Notes under the pieces: model-generated
What the model was told of the DNA's origin: nothing
Seen by the model: only the letters and a program-made list of their open reading frames with translations
Database searches by the model: none
NCBI RefSeq assembly: GCF_003688855.1
Contig: NZ_REFW01000002.1
Span: 186,001 to 250,000 of the forward strand
Length of the DNA: 64,000 bases
Reading direction: 5' to 3'
DNA from: Tessaracoccus antarcticus
GTDB taxonomy: Bacteria > Actinomycetota > Actinomycetes > Propionibacteriales > Propionibacteriaceae
Translations under genes and position numbers: made by a program
Part shown: positions 53,639-62,449 of the stretch, piece by piece
How positions within the stretch are numbered: the stretch's first letter is position 1
Layout of the letters: every line of letters starts with the position of its first letter

Positions 53639-56600
53639 CAGTACGTCACCTCCTGGCTGCGGCGACGGATGGTGGAGACGATGTCCCGTTGCACCCCCGT
53701 CGGTCCGAGATAGTTGAACGCGTACGCCAGGTGGGCGTACCCGCCGATCAGATGTGTGGGTTTCAGCATGATCCGGGTCACGGAGTTGTGGATGCCTCCA
53801 CGTTTTCCGGTGGCCTCTGACTTGGGTACGTCGATGGTGCGCTCCTGGGCATGCTGGATGTAGGCGATGCCCGGTGGAAGCTTGTGCGTCACGACGGCGC
53901 GTGCCACGAAGACGCCGTTGGCGTTGGTGCACTCGATCCAGTCGTTGTCCTTGACCTGTATGGCCTTCGCGTCCTGCTCGGAGAGCCAGGCCTGCGGCCC
54001 GCCGCGTCCGAGTGAGAGCATCAGCAGGTTGTCCTGGTACTCGGAGTGGATGGACCACTTGTTGTGCACCGTCAGGTATCGCAGGGTGATGGCCTTCTCG
54101 CCGTTCGGGCCGAGTTCGGGCTCGCCGAAGTTCCGGGACATGTCCAGGGGTGGACGGTAGATGGGAAGCTGCTCACCCGCGTCGATGAGCCAGTCGTGGT
54201 CCAGGTAGAAGTGCATCCGCCCTGACAGCGTGTGCCATGGCTTGAGCCGCTCGACGTTGATGGTGAACGCGGCATACCGACGGCCACCCTTCTCCGAGCC
54301 GGACCACTCCGGAGAAGTGATGACCGGCTGCGGGGCAGCCTGGGTGTCGGCGAACGTGATGCGGTGGTTCTCCTCGTCCGAGGACAGGTCCGCGAGTTGG
54401 CGACCCGTCTTGGTCTCCAGATCCCTGAAGCCCTGCGTGGCGAGTTTGCCGTTGGTGGTGCCGGAGAACATCAGGACCGCCTCGGCGAACAGGTTGTCCT
54501 TGTGGATGGTGGGCCTGCCGTCAGCGACGCCGCCAGTGACCGTGCCGTTGATCCTGCCCAGTTCGGCAGCGGCCTCCTTGACGTCGTAGGTGACGTTCTT
54601 CACCGTGAAGCCCAGCCTGTCAGCGAGCGGGCCCACGGATGTCAGCTTCGCGGCGATCTGCGTGTAGTCGCGCTCCACCACCTGCAGAGCCGGCATGTTC
54701 TTGCCGGGCACGGCCTCGATGTCCGTGCCCCGCCAGTCGGCGGCCCGGCCACCGGGATTGGCCACCTGGGCGGGGGTGTCGTGTTGGAGGGCGGTGGCCA
54801 CGATGTCCTTGCGGACGCCGAGGTGCGTTACCGCCATCTCGCTGATCCGCTCCGCGAGCTGCACGAAGATCGTGAAGTCGGAGCGTGCCTGCCACGGCGG
54901 GTCGATGGCGGGGGTGAACGCGTGGACGAAGGGGTGCATGTCCGTGGAGGAGAGGTCGTACTTCTCGTACCAGGTGGCGGCCGGGAACACGATGTCGGAG
55001 AGCAGGGTGGTCGACGTCATGCGGAAGTCCGCACTGATGAGCAGATCGAGCTTGCCCTCCACGTCCTCCTCCCTGTACTTGACCACTGAGGGGCGCTTGT
55101 CTGCGCCGTGCTGGTTGGGCATGAGGTTGGAGTGCGTGCCGAGTAGGTGCTTCGAGAAGTACTCGGCACCCTTGGCGGAGGATCCGAACAGGTTGGAGCG
55201 CCACAGGATCATGGTGCGCGGCCAGTTCTCGGGGGCGTCGATGTCCTCCACCGAGGAGCGCAGGGAGCCGTCCTTCAGCCGCCTGGCCACGTAGGTGCCC
55301 ACGTCAGGGGCCTCGCCGGCCTCGACGGCGGCGGTTGCCTCATCCGCCAGGTCGAGGGGGTTCTCGTTGAACTGCGGATAGAAGGGCATCCATCCGAGCG
55401 CCGCGGACTTCGCGATGGCGTCGGCGTTGTGCACACCGTCGAGGTGCCCCAGCGACAGCGGTGAAGTGATGGCGTCGGCGGAGAAACCGTCGGTGCGCCA
55501 CTGGTCCGTGTGCATGTACCAGTAGGCGGTGCCGATCATGGTGCGCGGCGGGCGCGACCAGTCCATGGCGTTGGCCAGGTTGAACCAGCCCGTCATGGGC
55601 CGGCACTTCTCCTGCCCCACGTAGTGGGCCCAGCCACCGCCGTTGCGACCTATGCATCCGGTCAGCATCAGGAGCGACATGATCGAACGGTAGGTGGCAT
55701 CAGCGTGGTACCAGTGGCAGATGCCGGCGCCGATGATGATCATGGTGCGACCCCTGGACTCCGCGCTGTTGGCGGCGAACTCGCGTGCCGTGCGGAGGCA
55801 GGCCTCGGCGGGCACGGAGGTGATCTCGGCCTGCCAGGCGGGGGTGTAGGGCACGGTGGGGTCGTCGTAGCCGGCCGGCCACACACCGGGCATGCCGGGG
55901 CGCTCCACGCCGTACTGCGCGAGCATCAGGTCGAACACGGTGGTGACCAGGTGCTCACCGACACGCTTGGCCGGCACCCCGCGCGACAGGATGGTGCCGG
56001 CACCTCGGGGATCCTCGAAGCAGGGGAGCACCAGTGCCGTGGGCTCGCTGCCGGCGACGTCGGCCATGCTGAGTGCCGGTGTGATGTCCTCGAGGTCGAG
56101 GTTCCAGTTGCCCTGCCCGGACTCGCTGTAGCGGAAGCCCATGGAGCCCTTCGGCACCACGGGCGCGTCGGTGGTGCGGTCCCACATGATGGTCTTGAAC
56201 CCGGGGTCCTCCACGTCCTTGTGTTCTGGGAGGTCGGCTGCTGTCAGGAACTTTGACGCGGTGAGGCCGTGGCCGTCGGGGTGCTCCACGAGCGTGAGCA
56301 GCATGCCGAGGTCGGTGTACTTCTTGACGTAGTCGTCGAAGAACTCCACCGACTTGTCGACGAAGTTCTCCTTGAGGATGACGTGTCCCATGGCCATCGC
56401 CAGTGCGGCGTCGGTGCCCGCCTGGGCAGGCAACCACTCGTCGGCGAACTTGACGTTGTCGGCGTAGTCGGGTGCGACCGTGACCACCTTGGTGCCGCGG
56501 TAGCGCACCTCGGCCATCCAGTGGGCGTCGGGTGTGCGTGTGACGGGGACGTTGGAGCCCCACATCATCAGGTAGGTGGCGTCCCACCAGTCGCCGGACT

Positions 56601-57348
56601 CCGGCACGTCGGTCTGGTCGCCGAACACCTGCGGGCTGGCCACCGGGAGGTCGGCGTACCAGTCGTAGAACGACGTCATGGCGCCACCCAGCAGGTGGGT
56701 GAAGCGGGTGCCGATGGCATGGGAGACCATGGACATGGCCGGGATGGGGGAGAACGCCACGAGACGGTCGGGGCCGTAGGTCTTGATGGTGTGCACGTAG
56801 GACGCGGCGGAGATCTCCAGCGCCTCGTCCCAGTCGATGCGCACGAGGCCACCCTTGCCGCGGGCCCGCTGGTAGCGACGGCGTCGCTCCGGGTCGCCCA
56901 CGACGTCTGCGAAGGCCAGCACCGGATCGCCCAGTCGCTCCTTGGCCTCCCTGTACATCTCGATGAGGACGCCACGGCCATACGGGTAGCGGACCCGTGT
57001 GGGGGAGTAGGTGTACCAGGAGAACGCGGCGCCGCGGGGGCACCCGCGGGGCTCGTAGTCCGGGCGGTCGTCACCGGCCGACGGGTAGTCGGTCTGCTGC
57101 GCCTCCCATGTGATGAGCCCGTCCTTGACGTAGACCTTCCAGGAGCAGGAACCCGTGCAGTTGACGCCGTGAGTGGATCGCACCACCTTGTCGTGCGCCC
57201 AGCGTTCGCGGTAGAAGGCGTCGCCAGCGCGGCCCCCCTCGCGGAAGACGGCGCGGCCGTCGTCGGTTTCCTCCCAACGGGTGAAAAATTGTCCAAGTTT
57301 CAGGAGTGCTTGTTCAGCCGGACTGTCAGCGGAGACCTTGTTCGCCAT
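53638..57348 (-). CDS. narG: Respiratory nitrate reductase, alpha subunit
   Basis: Molybdo-bis-MGD catalytic subunit of 1236 residues, normal length. H60-x3-C64-x3-C68 (THGVNCTGSCSW) ligates the N-terminal [4Fe-4S] cluster. The segment FYDWYADLPVASPQVFGDQTD includes the Mo-ligand Asp region. It reduces nitrate to nitrite on the cytoplasmic face. It heads narGHJI-narK and is divergent from the P450. No strong ribosome binding site or regulator site was visible in the 115-bp gap. Confidence 0.97.
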   Translation of the reverse strand: MANKVSADSPAEQALLKLGQFFTRWEETDDGRAVFREGGRAGDAFYRERWAHDKVVRSTHGVNCTGSCSWKVYVKDGLITWEAQQTDYPSAGDDRPDYEPRGCPRGAAFSWYTYSPTRVRYPYGRGVLIEMYREAKERLGDPVLAFADVVGDPERRRRYQRARGKGGLVRIDWDEALEISAASYVHTIKTYGPDRLVAFSPIPAMSMVSHAIGTRFTHLLGGAMTSFYDWYADLPVASPQVFGDQTDVPESGDWWDATYLMMWGSNVPVTRTPDAHWMAEVRYRGTKVVTVAPDYADNVKFADEWLPAQAGTDAALAMAMGHVILKENFVDKSVEFFDDYVKKYTDLGMLLTLVEHPDGHGLTASKFLTAADLPEHKDVEDPGFKTIMWDRTTDAPVVPKGSMGFRYSESGQGNWNLDLEDITPALSMADVAGSEPTALVLPCFEDPRGAGTILSRGVPAKRVGEHLVTTVFDLMLAQYGVERPGMPGVWPAGYDDPTVPYTPAWQAEITSVPAEACLRTAREFAANSAESRGRTMIIIGAGICHWYHADATYRSIMSLLMLTGCIGRNGGGWAHYVGQEKCRPMTGWFNLANAMDWSRPPRTMIGTAYWYMHTDQWRTDGFSADAITSPLSLGHLDGVHNADAIAKSAALGWMPFYPQFNENPLDLADEATAAVEAGEAPDVGTYVARRLKDGSLRSSVEDIDAPENWPRTMILWRSNLFGSSAKGAEYFSKHLLGTHSNLMPNQHGADKRPSVVKYREEDVEGKLDLLISADFRMTSTTLLSDIVFPAATWYEKYDLSSTDMHPFVHAFTPAIDPPWQARSDFTIFVQLAERISEMAVTHLGVRKDIVATALQHDTPAQVANPGGRAADWRGTDIEAVPGKNMPALQVVERDYTQIAAKLTSVGPLADRLGFTVKNVTYDVKEAAAELGRINGTVTGGVADGRPTIHKDNLFAEAVLMFSGTTNGKLATQGFRDLETKTGRQLADLSSDEENHRITFADTQAAPQPVITSPEWSGSEKGGRRYAAFTINVERLKPWHTLSGRMHFYLDHDWLIDAGEQLPIYRPPLDMSRNFGEPELGPNGEKAITLRYLTVHNKWSIHSEYQDNLLMLSLGRGGPQAWLSEQDAKAIQVKDNDWIECTNANGVFVARAVVTHKLPPGIAYIQHAQERTIDVPKSEATGKRGGIHNSVTRIMLKPTHLIGGYAHLAYAFNYLGPTGVQRDIVSTIRRRSQEVTY

Positions 57349-57463
57349 GGGACGAATCGAACCACATCGGGCTTGTAGTTACTGGCGCGGGGTGCATTCC
57401 GCAGCCGGTCGCCGCTACCGTCGATGGTGACGGGATGAAAGTTCCCCGAGGTGAGGAGCCCAC

Positions 57464-58606
57464 GTGACCGACCACATGCCCGACGAGGTGTCCGCAGTGG
57501 GCCGGGACCACCGTGCCTACACCGATGAACTCCGGTCGCACCACGACGTGGTGAGGAATGTGGCGGGGGAGTGGGTGCTGCTGCGGCACGCCGACGTCGT
57601 GGCGGCCGCGCTGGACCATGACACCTTCTCCAGCGCGGTGTCACGGTATCTCCAGGTCCCCAACGGGCTGGACGGCGAGGAACACACCCTCTTCAGACAG
57701 GTCATCGAACGGCACCTCAGCGAGGAGGCACTGGCGCCCTTCCTCCCCGTCTTCGAGGAGGTCGCTGCGGCTCTGGTCGACGAACTGCCACGCGGTGTCC
57801 TGCTCGACGCCGTCAATGACATCGGTGCCGTTTTTGCGGTGCGCGCCCAGTGCGCCTGGTTGGGCTGGCCCCAGGAACTCGAGCCCCGGCTGCTGGAGTG
57901 GATGGCTGACAATCATGCGGCCACCCGCTCAGGGGAGCGCACCTGGATGGCGGACGTGGCCGACCAGTTCGACGAGATCATCCGCTCGGTGCTGCTGCCC
58001 CGGCGTGCTGCGGGCAGCGACGCGCCGGATGATGTGACGACCCGGCTGTGCCGGGATGAGGTGGACGGTCGCCGCCTCACGGAGGCGGAACTGGTGTCGA
58101 TCCTGCGCAACTGGACAGGGGGGGACCTGGGGTCGATCGCCCTGTGCGTGGGAGTGATCGTGGTCCATCTGGCCGAGGAACCGCCGCTCCTCGAATGGCT
58201 GCTCGGCGCCACCGACAGTGAGGTGGACTCCATCATCCACGAGATCCTGCGCATCGACGACCCCTTCGTCTCGAACCGTCGCATCACCACATGCCCGGTC
58301 ACGGTGGCGGGCCAGGAGATCCCGGCTCAGGCGCGGGTCAAGCTGCACTGGACCTCGGCCAACCGCGACGAGGAGGTGTTCGACGCCGACCGGTTCGACC
58401 CCAGCGGGCACGCTGCGGACAACATCGTCTACGGCATCGGCAAGCACGTGTGCCCCGGCAGGTTGTTGTCCACGTGGGAACTGCGCGTCGCCGTGAAGGC
58501 GCTCATCTCGTCGGTGCGCTCCATTGACCTCGCGTCCCACGATGCCCTCGAGCGTGAGGTGGCACCCGTGGGCGGCTACCAACGGGTGCCGGTCCTCCTC
58601 ACCTAG
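57464..58606 (+). CDS. Cytochrome P450 with atypical I-helix
   Basis: 380-residue P450. The heme-thiolate Cys is C330 in YGIGKHVCPG and the K-helix motif is E260-x2-R263. The I-helix motif reads NWTGGDLGSIALC (216-228): the expected acid-Thr pair of [AG]Gx[DE]T is D-L/G, so the proton-relay Thr is missing. Some P450s of this clade may use peroxide or do unusual chemistry. GTG 57464 follows GAGGTGAGGAG. It is divergent from narG with no redox partner gene nearby. It is convergent with def with overlapping stops. Confidence 0.88.
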   Translation: MTDHMPDEVSAVGRDHRAYTDELRSHHDVVRNVAGEWVLLRHADVVAAALDHDTFSSAVSRYLQVPNGLDGEEHTLFRQVIERHLSEEALAPFLPVFEEVAAALVDELPRGVLLDAVNDIGAVFAVRAQCAWLGWPQELEPRLLEWMADNHAATRSGERTWMADVADQFDEIIRSVLLPRRAAGSDAPDDVTTRLCRDEVDGRRLTEAELVSILRNWTGGDLGSIALCVGVIVVHLAEEPPLLEWLLGATDSEVDSIIHEILRIDDPFVSNRRITTCPVTVAGQEIPAQARVKLHWTSANRDEEVFDADRFDPSGHAADNIVYGIGKHVCPGRLLSTWELRVAVKALISSVRSIDLASHDALEREVAPVGGYQRVPVLLT

Positions 58607-59223
58607 CTGACTGCGTTCTCCGAGGTCGAGTCCTCCGGCGACGGCGTCGCAGCGGCCTTGGGGGAGATCGGCCAGTCGGCCGGGTAGCGGTAGTCCAACT
58701 CTGCTGTCTGCTGGTCAAGCTTGCGGCGGGCTCGTGCGGACAGGCGGTCGCCGAACACTATGCCGTTCAGGTGATCCGTCTCGTGCTGGAAGCAGCGGGC
58801 CAGGTAGCCGGTGCCCTCGAGTTCCAGCGGGTTGCCGTCGGCGTCCTGTCCGACGCATCGCGCCCAGGTGGGTCGGGCCAGGGACTGGTAGCCGCCGGGC
58901 TGTGACAGGCATCCCTCGTCGCCGGCCTCGAGTTGGCGGTCCTTGCCGGTGGGCAGCTCCACCTCGGGGTTGCACACCACGCCGGTGTGGATGACGTCGT
59001 CGGCGTCGGGGCACTCGTAGACGAAGACGGCGAGGTCAACCCCCACCTGAGTGGCGGCGAGACCGACCCCCTCGGCCGCCCGCATCGTGGCGAACATGTC
59101 GCGCACGAGCGTGTGCAGCTCCTCGCCGAACTCCGTCACCTTCCGGGTGGGTGCGTGCATGACCGGGGTTCCCCAGCGTGTGATGGGGCGAACCGTGCCG
59201 CCAGTCGTGAGGTCTGTTGCCAT
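58603..59223 (-). CDS. def: Peptide deformylase
   Basis: Removes the formyl group from nascent proteins; 206 residues. The three motifs are GVGLAATQVG, EGCLSQPG and QHETDHLNG (HExxH metal site). ATG 59223 has CAGGAG 7 nt upstream; an upstream ATG at 59247 lacks that. The C-terminal tail of about 25 residues is Ala/Pro-rich. It is divergent from xerC. Confidence 0.94.
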   Translation of the reverse strand: MATDLTTGGTVRPITRWGTPVMHAPTRKVTEFGEELHTLVRDMFATMRAAEGVGLAATQVGVDLAVFVYECPDADDVIHTGVVCNPEVELPTGKDRQLEAGDEGCLSQPGGYQSLARPTWARCVGQDADGNPLELEGTGYLARCFQHETDHLNGIVFGDRLSARARRKLDQQTAELDYRYPADWPISPKAAATPSPEDSTSENAVS

Positions 59224-59284
59224 GTGCTTCTCCTGTTGTGCCTTCATATCCGCACCCAGTATGCCGTCGGTGCACACTGGGCGC

Positions 59285-60175
59285 ATGACAGAGGGTGACT
59301 GGGACGCACTGTTGCGCGAGTACGACGATCACCTCGCGCTGCGAAGGCACCTGTCCGCGAACACCGTCCGCGCCTACATCTCGGACCTGCGGCAGATGTC
59401 CGAATCCCTTGACCAATCAGTCCGCGACGTCACGCTCCAGGTCCTGCGTGGCTGGCTTGCCGGGCTGCTGGAGGATGGTGCGGCCAGTTCCACCATCCAG
59501 CGCAGGGTGGCGGCGGCAAGGGGATTCTTCGCGTGGGCCTGTGAGCAGCAGTTCATCGGTGAGGACCCGGCGGTGCGGCTGCGCTCACCGAAGCGTTCCC
59601 GCCGCCTCCCAGTGGTGCCCGGGCAGAAGAATGTGGAGGAGGCGCTGCAGTCCACGCAGGCGCGGGCCGATGAGGGGCCGCTGGCTGTCCGGGATCTTGC
59701 GATCCTCGAGGTGCTCTACGGCGGGGGCATCCGTGTGGCCGAGCTGTGCTCCCTGGACCTCGCGGACGTGGACGATGACCGGGGCCTGCTGCGCGTGGTG
59801 GGCAAGGGCGACAAGCAACGGTCGGTGCCCCTCGGTGCGCCGGCGCGCAGGGCGCTGGACGCATGGCGTGCGGTGCGGCCCGCCGTCGCCTCCGCCGACA
59901 GCCCGAATGCGGTCTTCCTCGGTGCCCGGGGTGGCAGGATCGATGCCCGCGTGGCTCGACGGGTGGTGCACGAGGCGACGCGCGCCGGCGGTGCAGAAGT
60001 GGGTCCCCATGGGCTCCGCCATGCCATGGCCACCCACCTGCTGGAGGGCGGCGCGGACCTCCGCAGTGTGCAGGAGATTCTCGGTCACGCTTCCGTGGCC
60101 ACCACACAGCTGTACACGCATGTGTCGGCCGAGCGCCTGCGCGCCGCTTTCCGGCAGGCCCACCCCAGGGCCTGA
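59285..60175 (+). CDS. xerC: Tyrosine recombinase XerC
   Basis: Chromosome-dimer resolving recombinase acting at dif with XerD; 296 residues. N-terminal SAM-like core-binding domain (about 1-90) and catalytic residues in GGGIRVAEL (Arg), VVGKGDKQR (Lys), HGLRHAMATH (His-x2-Arg), LGHAS and YTHV (Tyr nucleophile). Context with rpsB-tsf is the conserved housekeeping one, so it is not a phage integrase. ATG 59285 lies 6 nt after a weak CACACT hexamer. Confidence 0.93.
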   Translation: MTEGDWDALLREYDDHLALRRHLSANTVRAYISDLRQMSESLDQSVRDVTLQVLRGWLAGLLEDGAASSTIQRRVAAARGFFAWACEQQFIGEDPAVRLRSPKRSRRLPVVPGQKNVEEALQSTQARADEGPLAVRDLAILEVLYGGGIRVAELCSLDLADVDDDRGLLRVVGKGDKQRSVPLGAPARRALDAWRAVRPAVASADSPNAVFLGARGGRIDARVARRVVHEATRAGGAEVGPHGLRHAMATHLLEGGADLRSVQEILGHASVATTQLYTHVSAERLRAAFRQAHPRA

Positions 60176-60241
60176 TGCTGTCGTGCACGTCGGTGCCGGC
60201 GCACGGCGGCCGCCGCCGGGTCAGTGCGGCGGACCGTTGCG

Positions 60242-61129
60242 TCACACCAGCGTCAACGGATCAACGAGCGCCCCGTTTCTCCACGCCATCCAGTGCAGGT
60301 GGCAGCCGGTGGACAGGCCCGTTGACCCCACGGCTCCCAGGCGGGTGCCCGCCGCCAGTTCATCTCCGACGTGCACCTCCAACCCGCGGAGGTGGGCGTA
60401 GGCGGTGCGGAGGCCGTCGTGCTCCATGATCACCCTGTAGCCGTAGGCGGAATGAAAGGCGGCACCCACCACCCGTCCGGGCCAGGGGGCGGTCACGGGG
60501 GTGCCGCACGGTGCGGCGATGTCGGTGCCGTCATGGAGTTTCCGGGCACCGGTGATGGGGTGGACACGCATCCCGAACGGGGAACTGGCACGGCCCGTCA
60601 CGGGCATCCTGCCGCCGCCCGGCACCACGGACACCCGCGGCGGACGAGGCTGGGGTGTGCTGCCCTGCGGCAACAACCGAATGGTCGGGATGCTCAGTTG
60701 GGCCATGGGGTCGAAGTGGTCCAGGCCGTCTGTCAGGCCCCAGTGGAGACACATGGAGCGGCAGTGGTCATCCGTGCCGACGACGCCGATCAGCTGTCCC
60801 TGCTCCACCCTCTGCCCCACACTCACAGCCGACACGACGGGCGTATAGGTGGTGCGTACCCCGCCGCCATGGTCCACTGATACCGCAGGACGCCCCGCCA
60901 CCATGCCGGCGAATGACACGACCCCTGCTGCTCCCGCCCGCACGCCGTCCCCCTCAAACGCCGCGAGGTCGACGCCACGGTGGCCTGCCGAGTACCTCGA
61001 TGTGGCCCTGTCGAACAGCGCGACAGGTCTGCCCGGCACTGGCGGCCACAGCTCCAGCTCTGCTGCCCGCGCGATGGGTGCGCTGCAGAGCATGAGGCAC
61101 ACAATCAGGAGAGCCGTCAGGGTTCGCAT
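60242..61129 (-). CDS. Secreted protein with two M23/LytM domains, first one degenerate
   Basis: Exported 295-residue protein with signal peptide (residues 1-22, cleavage near ARA-AE). Domain 2 (about 170-295) has full metal ligands: H199-x3-D203, AYAHL and H277-L-H279. Domain 1 (about 28-145) keeps H50-x3-D54 but has C127-L-H129 and no His in TTYTPV, so it is probably non-catalytic. Domain 2 is expected to cleave or bind peptidoglycan crossbridges. It is divergent from rpsB. The open frame extends to 61399 but is unsupported there. Confidence 0.88.
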   Translation of the reverse strand: MRTLTALLIVCLMLCSAPIARAAELELWPPVPGRPVALFDRATSRYSAGHRGVDLAAFEGDGVRAGAAGVVSFAGMVAGRPAVSVDHGGGVRTTYTPVVSAVSVGQRVEQGQLIGVVGTDDHCRSMCLHWGLTDGLDHFDPMAQLSIPTIRLLPQGSTPQPRPPRVSVVPGGGRMPVTGRASSPFGMRVHPITGARKLHDGTDIAAPCGTPVTAPWPGRVVGAAFHSAYGYRVIMEHDGLRTAYAHLRGLEVHVGDELAAGTRLGAVGSTGLSTGCHLHWMAWRNGALVDPLTLV

Positions 61130-61204
61130 ACCGTGCACTGTGGGCAGTGCCGTGGTGTGAACCGCAGATGAGGCGGTGCCTGTGGAGAGGGCCACGGCCC
61201 GGAG

Positions 61205-61234
61205 TTGGTCGCACTGGGGTGCAGCGTCTAGGAT
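61205..61234 (+). promoter_or_regulatory. Candidate rpsB promoter
   Basis: -35 TTGGTC (61205-61210) and -10 TAGGAT (61229-61234), spacing 18 bp. Transcription should begin near 61241. Confidence 0.5.
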
Positions 61235-61242
61235 CGCGGGTG

Positions 61243-61265
61243 CAACCGGAAGTGATTTCCGGTTG
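61243..61265 (+). promoter_or_regulatory. Perfect hairpin at 5' end of the rpsB leader
   Basis: CAACCGGAA pairs with TTCCGGTTG around the loop GTGAT. It begins about 2 nt after the expected transcription start, so it could affect mRNA stability or ribosomal protein S2 feedback. Function is not known. Confidence 0.5.
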
Positions 61266-61440
61266 ACATCGCATGCGCTGCGCGGGAGACCGCCGGTGGT
61301 CGCGTGGTCCGTGAGCCGTACGGCTTGGGTGCCATCACCGGGCGCATCAGGAGGCCCCCTCCGGGGGTCTGGACAACCACCTCGTGGGGTTCGCCCCACA
61401 TGACATCTGGGCGCAGCATACGCCCGCGAAAGGAACGGCC

Positions 61441-62421
61441 ATGGCCGTCGTCACCGCACGCCAACTCCTTGAGTCCGGCGTCCACTTCGGACACCAGACC
61501 CGCCGCTGGAACCCGAAGATGAAGCGCTTCATCTTCACCGAGCGCAATGGCATCTACATCATTGACCTCCAGCTGTCGCTGGGGTACATCGACAAGGCGT
61601 ACCACTTCGTCAAGTCCACGGTCGCCCGCGGCGGCCAGGTGCTGTTCGTCGGCACCAAGAAGCAGGCGCAGGAAGCCATCGCCGAGCAGGCGATGCGCGT
61701 GGGCATGCCCTACATCAACCAGCGCTGGCTCGGTGGAATGCTCACCAACTTCCACACCATGACCAAGCGCATCCAGCGGCTCAAGGAGCTCGAGGGTGTC
61801 GACTTCACCGACGTCGCCGCCAGCGGTCTCACCAAGAAGGAACTGCTGCAGCTCGAGCGCGAGAAGATCAAGCTCGACCGCACCCTCGGTGGTATCCGCG
61901 ACATGGGCCGCGTCCCGCAGGCCGTCTGGATCGTCGACACCAAGAAGGAGCACCTGGCAGTCGACGAGGCGCGCAAGCTGCACATCCCCATCGTCGGCAT
62001 CCTCGACACCAACTGTGACCCCGACGAGGTGGACTACGCGGTCCCCGGCAACGACGACGCCATTCGCTCCGTCGCGCTGCTGACCCGCATCATCGCCGAC
62101 GCCGTGGCCGCCGGCCTCATGGAGCGCTCCAGTGGACGCTCCGGCGAAGAGACCGCCGCCGAGCCCATGCCCGACTGGGAGCTCGAACTGCTGGCCAAGG
62201 CTGAGGACGCAGCCCCGGCCGCCGACGCAGCCCCGGCCGCCGACGCAGCCCCGGCTGAAGACGCCCCCGTCGAGGAGGAGCAGCCCGTTGCGGAGACCGT
62301 GACGAGCGAAGCCGCCGCCGACGCCGACGTTGCAGAAGCAGAGGCCGAGGTCGACGCCGCTCCTGCCGCCGAGCAGACCACCGAGGTCGAGGCTGCCGCC
62401 GAGACCACCGAATCCAACTGA
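61441..62421 (+). CDS. rpsB: Small ribosomal subunit protein S2
   Basis: S2 of 326 residues; the conserved body is the first about 245, followed by an Ala/Glu/Asp-rich C-terminal extension of about 75 residues. Hallmarks are [29 protein letters not shown] and [12 protein letters not shown]. An 18-bp tandem repeat encodes DAAPAA copies in the extension. ATG 61441 follows GAAAGGAAC. Partner gene tsf follows 28 bp downstream, the universal pairing. Confidence 0.97.
   Translation: MAVVTARQLLESGVHFGHQTRRWNPKMKRFIFTERNGIYIIDLQLSLGYIDKAYHFVKSTVARGGQVLFVGTKKQAQEAIAEQAMRVGMPYINQRWLGGMLTNFHTMTKRIQRLKELEGVDFTDVAASGLTKKELLQLEREKIKLDRTLGGIRDMGRVPQAVWIVDTKKEHLAVDEARKLHIPIVGILDTNCDPDEVDYAVPGNDDAIRSVALLTRIIADAVAAGLMERSSGRSGEETAAEPMPDWELELLAKAEDAAPAADAAPAADAAPAEDAPVEEEQPVAETVTSEAAADADVAEAEAEVDAAPAAEQTTEVEAAAETTESN
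62206..62255 (+). repeat. 18-bp tandem repeat in rpsB tail
   Basis: Two exact 18-bp units (62206-62223, 62224-62241) plus a partial third (62242-62255). Each encodes DAAPAA within the acidic C-terminal tail of S2. Copy number may vary between strains. Confidence 0.75.
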
Positions 62422-62449
62422 TTTCACGAGACGGGACGGATACATACAT

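Larger units (their letters stand above)
61130..61440 (+). other. Intergenic region and rpsB leader
   Basis: 311 bp between the divergent M23 and rpsB genes. It carries a promoter-like pair, TTGGTC (61205-61210) and TAGGAT (61229-61234) with 18-bp spacing, so the rpsB leader is about 200 nt. A second hairpin (CCCCC-TCC-GGGGG core) lies at 61353-61369 near the gene. No coding sequence was seen. Confidence 0.5.

Noticed and set aside
59285-60175. Phage or island integrase
   Set aside because: Sequence and neighbours (def, rpsB, tsf) are those of housekeeping XerC; no att repeats or phage genes.
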